From JAYWXI01 sp036016955 (GTDB lineage: Bacteria > Bacteroidota > Bacteroidia > Flavobacteriales > Weeksellaceae): DNA of 64,000 bases. The notes under the pieces were generated by a model. That model was given only the letters and a program-made list of their open reading frames with translations, was not told the DNA's origin and made no database searches. Positions 34,643 through 41,526 of the stretch are shown here, piece by piece (within the stretch, counting starts at the first letter, position 1; each line of letters begins with the position of its first letter). The position numbers and the translations under genes were made by a program. Location of the stretch: the NCBI RefSeq assembly GCF_036016955.1, contig NZ_JAYWXI010000006.1, positions 1-64,000 on the forward strand, written 5' to 3'.

Positions 34643-35911
34643 ATGATGATGATTTTCAAAAGAGATACTTGGCAGGAAATTTACCATTCCTTGAAAAACA
34701 ACAAGCTAAGAACCTTTCTCACCATGATTGGCGTCGCTTGGGGAATGTTCCTGTACGTTTCCCTCCTCGGTGCGGCAAAAGGCATGGAAAACGGCTTCGA
34801 CAAACTCTTCTCCGGCTTTGCCACCAATTCGATTTTCATGTGGGCGCAAAGCACCAGCATCCCTTACGACGGTTTCCCGAAAGGAAGAATAATGCAACTT
34901 AACCTAAGCGACATCGAACGGCTAAAAAAACGAATCCCCGAAATCGACTACATCTCCCCCCAAAGCTCCCGAGGCGGTTTCGGTACTTCAGGAGAACAAA
35001 TGGCACGGGGAGGAAAAACCGAAAAATACACTCTTAACGGCGACCTCCCCGTCGGCAACAAAATTTCAGAAAAAAAACTCGTTTTCGGGCGCTACCTCAA
35101 CGATGCCGACGTCAGCGGAAACAAGAACGTCATTGTCATCGGAGAAGACCTTTACAAACATTTTTTCGACCATAAAAACAACGAAAACCCCATCGGGCAA
35201 ACCCTTACCGTGAAAGGTCTATTTTTTCGCGTCATCGGAGTTTTCACCGTCAAAAGAGGCAGCCCCATGGAAAGCAACAGCGCCGCTTTCATCCCGCTTT
35301 CCACCTACATGAAACTCTACAACGAGGGCGAGAAAGTGGATGTTTTTTCCATCGTCAGCAAACCCGATGCCGACCTGAGTATCGTGGAAGAAAAGGTAAA
35401 AACCGATATGAAACTCCACTACAATGTATCCCCCGAAGACACCAATGCCTTTGGCAGTTTCAACCTTGGAAAAGAATTTGCCAAACTAACGGGATTCCTC
35501 AACGGCATGCAATTGCTCACCATCATCGTGGGCTCCCTAACCATCCTTGCCGGCGTCATTGCCATCTCCAACATCCTTCTCATCACCGTAAAAGAAAGAA
35601 CCAAGGAAATCGGCATCCGACGAGCCCTGGGAGCCAAACCCAGCGACGTACGCAACCAAATCTTACTCGAAAGCGTGGTTATCACCCTGACGTCCGGTCT
35701 ATTGGGCTTCATGGCCGGCATCCTTCTACTCATGCTGTTAGGAGCCATAACCCAAAACCAAGAAGAATTCCCTTTTTACAATCCCACGGTCAACTACACC
35801 AACGTCTTCAGCGCCATGGCCATCATGGTGGTTTTAGGCCTTCTCATCGGAATGATTCCCGCACAGCGAGCCGTCCGGATAAAACCCATCGAAGCCCTGC
35901 GCAGCGAATAA
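34643..35911 (+). CDS. MacB-like ABC transporter permease, second
   Basis: Inner-membrane permease of 422 aa with the same layout as the preceding gene: a first membrane segment in LRTFLTMIGVAWGMFLYVSLLGAAKG, a periplasmic domain to about residue 285, and three FtsX-type segments with KERTKEIGIRRALGAKPSDVRNQILLESVVI between. The end RAVRIKPIEALRSE matches the first permease. The two are clearly diverged duplicates; the pair probably forms a heterodimer with the single ATPase. The start could be any of three tandem ATG codons. Confidence 0.93.
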   Translation: MMMIFKRDTWQEIYHSLKNNKLRTFLTMIGVAWGMFLYVSLLGAAKGMENGFDKLFSGFATNSIFMWAQSTSIPYDGFPKGRIMQLNLSDIERLKKRIPEIDYISPQSSRGGFGTSGEQMARGGKTEKYTLNGDLPVGNKISEKKLVFGRYLNDADVSGNKNVIVIGEDLYKHFFDHKNNENPIGQTLTVKGLFFRVIGVFTVKRGSPMESNSAAFIPLSTYMKLYNEGEKVDVFSIVSKPDADLSIVEEKVKTDMKLHYNVSPEDTNAFGSFNLGKEFAKLTGFLNGMQLLTIIVGSLTILAGVIAISNILLITVKERTKEIGIRRALGAKPSDVRNQILLESVVITLTSGLLGFMAGILLLMLLGAITQNQEEFPFYNPTVNYTNVFSAMAIMVVLGLLIGMIPAQRAVRIKPIEALRSE

Positions 35912-35935
35912 ATCAACTCTAATAAAAAATCTTAA

Positions 35936-37138
35936 ATGATCATGAATAAAAAACCTTTTTGGAAAAAAGCTCTCTATTTGTTTTTAGGACTAGTCGCCTT
36001 AGCCATTTTGGCGTCTGTCATCAGCTATCTCGTTCGGTCCAACGCCTCAGAAAGCGAGGAATTTCTCACTCGAAAACCCTCCATTCAAAACATGGAAGAC
36101 AAAGTCATGGCAACCGGAAAAATCGTCCCTCGAGAAGAAATCGAAATCAAACCCAATATGCCGGGCATCATCGAAAAAATCCTAGTCAAGGAAGGCGATA
36201 AAGTAACCGTAGGCCAACTCATCGCCACCCTGCGCATCGTCCCAAGCGTGCAAAGCGTAAATAATGCCCAGCAGGAAGTTAACAACGCAAGCCTGCAAAT
36301 CAGCAACGCCAAACTCAATCTAAACAACCAGCAGCAGCAATTTGCTATGCAGCAACAGCTCTACACCCAAGGCGTCATCTCCAAACAGGAATTCCTAACC
36401 GCCCAGCAACAATTGCAGTCTGCCCAAATCCAACTCAGAAACGCCAACCTGCAACTTCAAACAGCACAAAAGAACCTTCAAATCGCCAAAACCGGAGCCA
36501 CCCCCGAACTTCAAAACCTGGCCACCACCCAAATCCGATCCAAAGCCAATGGTACCGTTTTGGAAGTCCCCGTAAAAGAAGGCAGCCAAGTGATTGAGGC
36601 CAACTCGTTCAACGCAGGAACCACCATTGCCTCCGTAGCCAACCTCAATGCTTTGATTTTTGAAGGTAAAATTGACGAAGCCCAAGCCGGAAGACTAAAA
36701 GAAGGCATGCCCATGAACATCATTATCGGCGCCCTCCAAAACAAGAATTTCGAAGGAAAACTCACCATGATTGCCCCCAAAGGCAAAGACGAAAGCGGAA
36801 CCATCAAATTCCCCGTGGAAGGCGATGTCTACAACCCTTCCGGAGAGTACATTCGTGCCGGTTTTTCCGCCAACGGAGAAATTGTGCTCAGCTCACAAAA
36901 AAATGCCCTTCTACTGGACGAATCCCTTATTCAATACGAAAAAATTAACGGAAAAGACCAACCCTATGTCGAAGTAAAGCAACCGGATGGAAAATTTAAA
37001 AAAGTGAAAGTAAAACTGGGCGCAAGCAACGGCATTAATGTTCAAATCCTTTCAGGCCTTCACAAAGACGCCGAAGTCAAAGTATGGAACCCCAGCAACA
37101 AAGACAAAGAAGAACTGAAAGCCAAATCGAAATCCTGA
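35936..37138 (+). CDS. MacA-like periplasmic adaptor (HlyD/RND adaptor family)
   Basis: Membrane fusion protein of 400 aa bridging the inner-membrane permeases to an outer-membrane channel. N-terminal anchor LYLFLGLVALAILASVISYLV, then a split biotinyl-lipoyl domain (VMATGKIVPREEIEIKPNMPGIIEKILVKEGDKVTVGQLIATL). A Gln/Asn-rich alpha-helical hairpin covers about residues 100-180, followed by a beta-barrel region. Second lipoyl half: IRSKANGTVLEVPVKEGSQV. No TolC-like gene accompanies this operon; the one at 54241 belongs to another cluster. A second ATG at 35942 is an alternative start. Followed by a terminator. Confidence 0.92.
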   Translation: MIMNKKPFWKKALYLFLGLVALAILASVISYLVRSNASESEEFLTRKPSIQNMEDKVMATGKIVPREEIEIKPNMPGIIEKILVKEGDKVTVGQLIATLRIVPSVQSVNNAQQEVNNASLQISNAKLNLNNQQQQFAMQQQLYTQGVISKQEFLTAQQQLQSAQIQLRNANLQLQTAQKNLQIAKTGATPELQNLATTQIRSKANGTVLEVPVKEGSQVIEANSFNAGTTIASVANLNALIFEGKIDEAQAGRLKEGMPMNIIIGALQNKNFEGKLTMIAPKGKDESGTIKFPVEGDVYNPSGEYIRAGFSANGEIVLSSQKNALLLDESLIQYEKINGKDQPYVEVKQPDGKFKKVKVKLGASNGINVQILSGLHKDAEVKVWNPSNKDKEELKAKSKS

Positions 37139-37150
37139 AACCACAAAAAC

Positions 37151-37184
37151 AAAAAACCGCTTCCCTATTGAAGCGGTTTTTTAT
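37151..37184 (+). terminator. terminator of the MacAB-like operon
   Basis: AAAAACCGCTT and AAGCGGTTTTT form a stem with a short CCCTATTG-type loop, followed by TTATT, 12 bases after the adaptor stop. Confidence 0.85.
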
Positions 37185-37216
37185 TAACTTTTTCTTCATT
37201 GCTCCATCCAAAACAT

Positions 37217-37247
37217 CAAAAGCCTCTCGTAAAACGAGAGGCTTTTG
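37217..37247 (-). terminator. terminator of the tRNA operon
   Basis: Perfect 14-base-pair stem (CAAAAGCCTCTCGT with ACGAGAGGCTTTTG) around a three-base loop. Orientation and distance (55 bases) fit the end of the minus-strand tRNA transcript; it can act in both directions. Confidence 0.75.
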
Positions 37248-37301
37248 AACACCAAATCACAAAATATTAATATGAAAAAAATTTACTTTTCAGCAAATTT
37301 G

Positions 37302-37374
37302 TGACTTGGCTGGGATTCGAACCCAGGACCCATACATTAAAAGTGTATTGCTCTACCAGCTGAGCTACCAAGTC
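37302..37374 (-). tRNA. tRNA-Lys (anticodon TTT)
   Basis: A 73-base cloverleaf: acceptor GACTTGG/CCAAGTC with A discriminator, D-arm AGCTCAGCTGGTAGAGC, anticodon loop CTTTTAA reading TTT, and T-arm GGTTCGAATCC. CCA is not encoded. Differs from the copy at 37524-37596 by one compensated acceptor pair. Confidence 0.97.
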
Positions 37375-37405
37375 ATAGGATTAAAAAAATCCTTTTGTTT
37401 TTCTG

Positions 37406-37489
37406 TGCCTGCGACTGGACTCGAACCAGCACATCCGTAAGGATACCACCCCCTCAAGATGGCGTGTCTACCAATTTCACCACACAGGC
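37406..37489 (-). tRNA. tRNA-Leu (anticodon GAG)
   Basis: An 84-base type II tRNA with long variable arm: acceptor GCCTGTG/CGCAGGC, anticodon loop TTGAGGG reading GAG, variable arm around TATCCTTACGGATG, T-arm GGTTCGAGTCC. CCA is not encoded. It reads CUC/CUU codons. Confidence 0.96.
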
Positions 37490-37523
37490 TAAAAGCGGCA
37501 TTTATACAGCCTTTTTAGTCTTG

Positions 37524-37596
37524 TGACCTGGCTGGGATTCGAACCCAGGACCCATACATTAAAAGTGTATTGCTCTACCAGCTGAGCTACCAGGTC
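37524..37596 (-). tRNA. tRNA-Lys (anticodon TTT), second copy
   Basis: A 73-base tRNA identical to the copy at 37302-37374 except for a T-A to C-G change at acceptor pair 4-69 (GACCTGG/CCAGGTC). First gene of the Lys-Leu-Lys transcript. Confidence 0.97.
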
Positions 37597-37636
37597 GGCC
37601 ACTTTCCCACGGCGGTTAACCGTTTCAAAAGTGGTG

Positions 37637-37666
37637 CAAAGATAAGGCTTTTTTTATAATCTCAAA
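37637..37666 (-). promoter_or_regulatory. promoter of the tRNA operon (TTTG-18-TATCTTTG)
   Basis: On the minus strand TTTG (37663-37666) is followed after 18 bases by TATCTTTG (37637-37644), the best match to the Bacteroidota -33/-7 consensus in the window, 40 bases upstream of the first tRNA. Confidence 0.75.
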
Positions 37667-37698
37667 ATTTTTTTGGAAATTTGTCTAAAATATTCGTC

Positions 37699-38217
37699 AT
37701 GATCCTTTCTCTTCTCGGCTACATGGGATGCGGCAAATCCCACATAGCCAAAATATTAAGCCAAAAAACCAACCTCAAATGCGTTGACTTGGACAAAGAA
37801 ATTATTTTTCAGCAAAACCGTCCGATCAGCGAAATTTTCGCCCAAAAAGGAGAACTCTACTTCAGAAAAATCGAAAGAAAAACCTTAGAAAACCTCCTAA
37901 ACCAAGAAGAAAATTTCATCCTAAGCCTCGGAGGCGGAACCCCCGCATACTACGACAACATGGCACTAATCACAAGGCATTCGGTTTCCGTCTACCTTCA
38001 GGCCTCCGTGCCCACGTTAGTCTCAAGACTGGAAAAACAAAAAGCCAAACGCCCGCTCATCGCCCAAATCCCTACCGAAGACCTGCCCGAATTCATCGCC
38101 AAACACCTCTTCGAAAGAGCCCCCTACTACAATCAAGCCCTCTATAAAATCGCAACAGACGGAAAAACACCCGAAACCGTTGCCGAAGAAATTATTCGTC
38201 TTCTCCCCCCCCATTAA
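37699..38217 (+). CDS. aroK: shikimate kinase
   Basis: Phosphorylates shikimate in aromatic amino-acid synthesis; 172 aa from ATG 37699. P-loop LLGYMGCGKSHIAKIL at residues 5-20, shikimate-binding DLDKEI near 33, FRKIERKTLENLL near 57, LGGGTPAYYDN near 78, and the lid arginine region KAKRPLIAQ near 115. The frame can be opened six codons upstream at a TTG, but the ATG fits the family. Its last 26 bases overlap the convergent S4-domain gene. Confidence 0.93.
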   Translation: MILSLLGYMGCGKSHIAKILSQKTNLKCVDLDKEIIFQQNRPISEIFAQKGELYFRKIERKTLENLLNQEENFILSLGGGTPAYYDNMALITRHSVSVYLQASVPTLVSRLEKQKAKRPLIAQIPTEDLPEFIAKHLFERAPYYNQALYKIATDGKTPETVAEEIIRLLPPH

Positions 38218-38623
38218 AAAAAGCATCCCAATCCTCTTCTTCCCAATCGGAATCCTGCTCCAACGCCACATACCCGTCGATCTCCCGACGGTCTTTCTTC
38301 GTGGGACGCCCTTCCCCTTTTGCCCGATAGTAATCCTGCTGCATTCGCCGCATTTTCAAAAGTTCGTACTGCTCCTTATCCGTCATATCCAGTACATAAT
38401 CTGCCACCAATTTCGCCCCCACTCTACTTTTGGGAATCCCCAAAACCTTCAGCTTATAATCGATTTGATTTTTCCTGATTTTCAACACGTCGCCCTCCTT
38501 AACTTCCTTGGAGGATTTAACCGCTTGAGCCCCCACAAAAACCCGGTTTTTCTTAATCTCTTCCGCCGCAATGCTCCGGGTCTTATAAAGCCGGACACTC
38601 CACAAAAATTTATCTATTCTCAT
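38192..38623 (-). CDS. S4 RNA-binding domain protein (HslR/RqcP-like)
   Basis: 143-aa protein with an N-terminal S4 domain: MRIDKFLWSVRLYKTRSIAAEEIKKNRVFV and KSSKEVKEGDVLKI. Relatives (Hsp15/HslR, RqcP) bind the 50S subunit carrying peptidyl-tRNA and help rescue stalled ribosomes. The C-terminal part is charged: basic at GRPTKKDRREIDGY and strongly acidic in the last 20 residues. Start ATG 38623; an upstream extension of 41 codons runs through the divergent promoter and is rejected. Its 3' end overlaps aroK by 26 bases. Confidence 0.87.
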   Translation of the reverse strand: MRIDKFLWSVRLYKTRSIAAEEIKKNRVFVGAQAVKSSKEVKEGDVLKIRKNQIDYKLKVLGIPKSRVGAKLVADYVLDMTDKEQYELLKMRRMQQDYYRAKGEGRPTKKDRREIDGYVALEQDSDWEEEDWDAFFNGGGEDE

Positions 38624-38633
38624 TATATTTTTA

Positions 38634-38641
38634 TACTTTTG
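38634..38641 (+). promoter_or_regulatory. -7 element (TACTTTTG) of the FKBP-like lipoprotein gene
   Basis: TACTTTTG, exact TAnnTTTG match, 22 bases before the ATG at 38664. The S4 gene starts divergently at 38623, so the control region between the two genes is only 40 bases. Confidence 0.6.
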
Positions 38642-38663
38642 CGTATCAAAAATAATGAAATAA

Positions 38664-39392
38664 ATGAAAAAAGCACTGTTTTGTGCCGCTTTAGCCCTAA
38701 TAAGCCTTTCGGCCTGTAGAAACGACACCACATCTGCCACCACCATTCAGGAGGTTGGGGATTTGGCCACCCAAAACACAAACGATGATCTCGCCATTAA
38801 AAAATACATGGACGAACATTATTTGGACAGCCAAGGCAACATCCGTGCTTTCAGCAGTACCAGCACCGAAGACGACCAGTACGCTAAACTTTCCGACCTG
38901 AACCCGCAAACCCTCCCCTCAGGAGTAGTGGTCATCGTAAGGGAAGGCGCCCAGCCCAATCCCGGAAAGGAAATCGGAAGCACCGACGTCCTCAGGCTGA
39001 TGCATTACACCAACACCTTCCTTAGCCAAAACGACAGCGACGGCGTAAAATACACCTCCGAATTTACTTTCGCCAATACCATGACCTCTACCGGTTCCCC
39101 CGTCGTAGACCCTGCCTTCTATTACGTAAAAAACACCGTGATGGCCACCAGCGGTTATGGCAGAAGCTACTACGAAATCGAAGGTTTTCAGGAAGGTCTA
39201 AAGTATTTTAAAAGCTTTGAACAAGACGACCAAACCAATTACAACCTCCAAGGCGTCATCATTGTTCCTTCAAGAGCGGCCTTCGCAAGAGATTCCCACT
39301 ACCTCTACGCCGGCTACAGCTGGAGAAACCGAACCTTCGTCTTCAACTTCCAAGTGTACAAATCCACCACGAGAAGTGCTGAAGAACAATAA
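38664..39392 (+). CDS. lipoprotein with divergent FKBP-type domain
   Basis: 242-aa predicted lipoprotein: signal MKKALFCAALALISLSAC with lipobox LSAC (Cys18), then an acidic Thr/Asp-rich linker. From about residue 85 the pattern resembles an FKBP peptidyl-prolyl isomerase fold: VVVIVREGAQPNPG, LRLMHYTNTFLSQNDSDGV, EIEGFQEGLKYFKSF, VIIVPSRAAFARD, and final RTFVFNFQVYKS. Several aromatic active-site positions are not evident, so enzyme activity is doubtful. FKBP-like lipoproteins in Flavobacteriia include gliding-associated GldI; this one is not close enough to name. Single-gene unit with its own promoter and strong terminator. Confidence 0.7.
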   Translation: MKKALFCAALALISLSACRNDTTSATTIQEVGDLATQNTNDDLAIKKYMDEHYLDSQGNIRAFSSTSTEDDQYAKLSDLNPQTLPSGVVVIVREGAQPNPGKEIGSTDVLRLMHYTNTFLSQNDSDGVKYTSEFTFANTMTSTGSPVVDPAFYYVKNTVMATSGYGRSYYEIEGFQEGLKYFKSFEQDDQTNYNLQGVIIVPSRAAFARDSHYLYAGYSWRNRTFVFNFQVYKSTTRSAEEQ

Positions 39393-39396
39393 AAAC

Positions 39397-39429
39397 GAAA
39401 AAAGCGGCTCGATATCGAGCCGCTTTTTT
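39397..39429 (+). terminator. terminator of the FKBP-like lipoprotein gene
   Basis: AAAAAAGCGGCTCGATATCGAGCCGC plus T-run is a long perfect palindrome four bases after the stop; bidirectional in principle. Confidence 0.9.
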
Positions 39430-39515
39430 ATCTATTTTTAGTTTATTCCATTTGAAGATCGAGATTCCCCCATCAAGACTTCAATAATCCGTCAGACGTG
39501 GGAGACCGAAAAAAA

Positions 39516-40868
39516 TCAAACCCTCGAAAGAAAATCCTCAAATAAAAGACTCACCGACACCGTTCCATCCGGCTCAATCCTTTCCAACCTTACCTCTTCA
39601 ACCGCATTAACCGAACCCGCCTCAAAAGGCTTCTGAACCCGAACGTAATTCGCCGTAAAACCATACATCATCCCGTTCTTGTTCTCATGCTCCCAAAGCA
39701 CAGGCAACACTTTGCCCAACTGCGACCGATAAAACTCCATCTTCTTCTTTTCGGAAAGAATCCGAAGCATTTTATTGCGTTTTTTACGCTCCGAAACCTC
39801 TACCACTCCCTCCATCGACACCGCCTCGGTATTTTCCCTCTCGGAATACGTAAAGACATGAAGATAAGACACCGGAAGCTCGCTGAGATAACGGTACGTC
39901 TCCATAAACCGCTCCTGCGTTTCCCCCGGAAAACCCACAATCACATCCACCCCAATCGCCGAATCGGGCATTACCTCTCGAATCTTAGCAATCCTATCGC
40001 TGTACAGCCCCGTTAAATAACGACGTTTCATCTTCTTCAACAAATCGTCGCTACCACTCTGCAACGGAATATGAAAATGAGGAACAAAACGCTTGGAGCC
40101 GGAAACCAATTCAATACTCTCATCTTTCAGCAAATTGGGCTCTATGGAAGAAATCCGAATCCGCTCGATCCCTTCCACCTGATCCAAAGCCGAAATAAGA
40201 TCAAGAAACGTATGCTCGTGCTTCTTATTGCCAAATTCCCCTTTACCGTAATCCCCAATATTCACCCCCGTCAAAACAATCTCCTTAATCCCCTTGGCCG
40301 AAATTGCACGGGCGTTTTCTAAAATATTTTCAATCGTATCAGAACGAGAAATCCCACGAGCCAAAGGAATCGTACAATACGTACACTTATAGTCGCAACC
40401 GTCCTGAACTTTCAAAAAAGCCCTCGTCCGATCCCCAATGGAATAACTGCCTATGAAAAAATCCGCCTCCCCAATCTCGCAAGAATGAACCTGCCCGCTA
40501 CTCTGAGCCTTCTTAAGGTCGTCGATATAACTAAGAATATTGAATTTCTCTTTCGCTCCCAAAACCAAATCCACTCCCTCGATTTGGGAAATCTCTTCGG
40601 GTTTGAGTTGGGCGTAACACCCTACCACAACCACCAATCCTTCCGGATTAGCCTTCATCGCCCGCTTGACATGAAGTTTGCACTCCCTATCCGCATTTTC
40701 GGTTACGGAACAAGTATTAATGACATAGACATCCGCCGCCTCATCAAACCCCACTTTACCATACCCCGCTTCCGTAAGCTGACGGGCAATCGTAGAGGTT
40801 TCCGCAAAATTCAATTTGCAACCAAGTGTATGATAAGCAGCGGTTTTAGTATAGTTTTTCTGTTCCAT
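39516..40868 (-). CDS. mtaB: tRNA (t6A37) methylthiotransferase MtaB
   Basis: Radical-SAM enzyme that adds a methylthio group to t6A37 in tRNAs reading ANN codons; 450 aa from ATG 40868. N-terminal UPF0004 domain cysteines are in TLGCKLNFAE, INTCSVTENAD and VVVGCYAQLKPEE. The radical-SAM CxxxCxxC is CDYKCTYC near residue 155. TGVNIGDYG and HIPLQSGSDDLLKKMKRRY follow, and a TRAM-like C-terminal domain covers the last 65 residues. The upstream 12-codon extension is rejected. Monocistronic on the minus strand. Confidence 0.95.
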   Translation of the reverse strand: MEQKNYTKTAAYHTLGCKLNFAETSTIARQLTEAGYGKVGFDEAADVYVINTCSVTENADRECKLHVKRAMKANPEGLVVVVGCYAQLKPEEISQIEGVDLVLGAKEKFNILSYIDDLKKAQSSGQVHSCEIGEADFFIGSYSIGDRTRAFLKVQDGCDYKCTYCTIPLARGISRSDTIENILENARAISAKGIKEIVLTGVNIGDYGKGEFGNKKHEHTFLDLISALDQVEGIERIRISSIEPNLLKDESIELVSGSKRFVPHFHIPLQSGSDDLLKKMKRRYLTGLYSDRIAKIREVMPDSAIGVDVIVGFPGETQERFMETYRYLSELPVSYLHVFTYSERENTEAVSMEGVVEVSERKKRNKMLRILSEKKKMEFYRSQLGKVLPVLWEHENKNGMMYGFTANYVRVQKPFEAGSVNAVEEVRLERIEPDGTVSVSLLFEDFLSRV

Positions 40869-41005
40869 AATCAAAGGCGCGAAGTTACGACTTTTTCCAT
40901 ACAAGAAAAATCCTTTTCCCTTTTCCCCCTCGATAGTCCCACCTTCAACACTCCAAAAAAAATTAATACCTTAGCCGCCACGCTCCAAAAAAGAAAAAAA
41001 AACAC

Positions 41006-41488
41006 TTGAAAACACTTTATTTAACACGCCACGCCGAAAGCCTCCCGATTATTAAAACAACGGACTTTGACCGTCCGCTAAGCGAAAAAGGACATCAAGA
41101 AGCCCGAGCCATGGCCAAATACCTTCTAGACCAAAAAGCCGCCATTGAGCAATTCATTACCAGCCCCGCCAAAAGGGCACTAACCACCTGCCGCTATTTC
41201 GCCGAAACCTATAACCATTCCGAAATACAAAAAAAGGAAAACCTCTACGAACCTCTTACGGAAGACTTTGACCGCCTCATTCTACGGTTGGACGACCAAT
41301 GGCGTTCCGTGGCTTTATTTTCCCACAACCCAAGCCTTTCAGACTACGCCTCCCTTCTCATTGGAAGCCCCTTACATCTGCCCCCCTGCGGCATAGCCAT
41401 CATCGAAATAGATACCGAAGAATGGTCCCTACTGCACGCCGCCCCAAAAAGATTAAAACAATTCTTAACCCCAGAAAATTTCCAATAA
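41006..41488 (+). CDS. sixA: SixA-like phosphohistidine phosphatase
   Basis: Histidine phosphatase superfamily protein, 160 aa. The RHG-type motif LTRHAES is at residues 6-12, then DFDRPLSEKGHQEARAMAKYL, TSPAKRALTTCRYF and the second catalytic His in LFSHNPSLSDYASLL. These match SixA, which dephosphorylates phosphohistidine in HPt domains or PTS-like proteins. The start is TTG at 41006: the only reading that keeps MKTLYLTRHAES, with no ATG nearby. A weak TACCTTAG box (one mismatch to consensus) lies at 40967-40974. Confidence 0.85.
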   Translation: MKTLYLTRHAESLPIIKTTDFDRPLSEKGHQEARAMAKYLLDQKAAIEQFITSPAKRALTTCRYFAETYNHSEIQKKENLYEPLTEDFDRLILRLDDQWRSVALFSHNPSLSDYASLLIGSPLHLPPCGIAIIEIDTEEWSLLHAAPKRLKQFLTPENFQ

Positions 41489-41520
41489 AAAATACCCCTT
41501 AGCAGGGGCATTAAAAAAAA
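41487..41520 (-). terminator. bidirectional terminator between sixA and the serine hydrolase
   Basis: CCCCT-TAGC-AGGGG hairpin flanked by A-runs and T-runs; on the minus strand it ends in TATTTTTTATT, suiting the hydrolase gene that stops at 41527. Confidence 0.7.
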
Positions 41521-41526
41521 GTACAA

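Noticed and set aside
37139..37700. CRISPR-like repetition in the tRNA region
   Set aside because: The repeated segments are two tRNA-Lys genes; no regular spacers exist here or elsewhere in the window.
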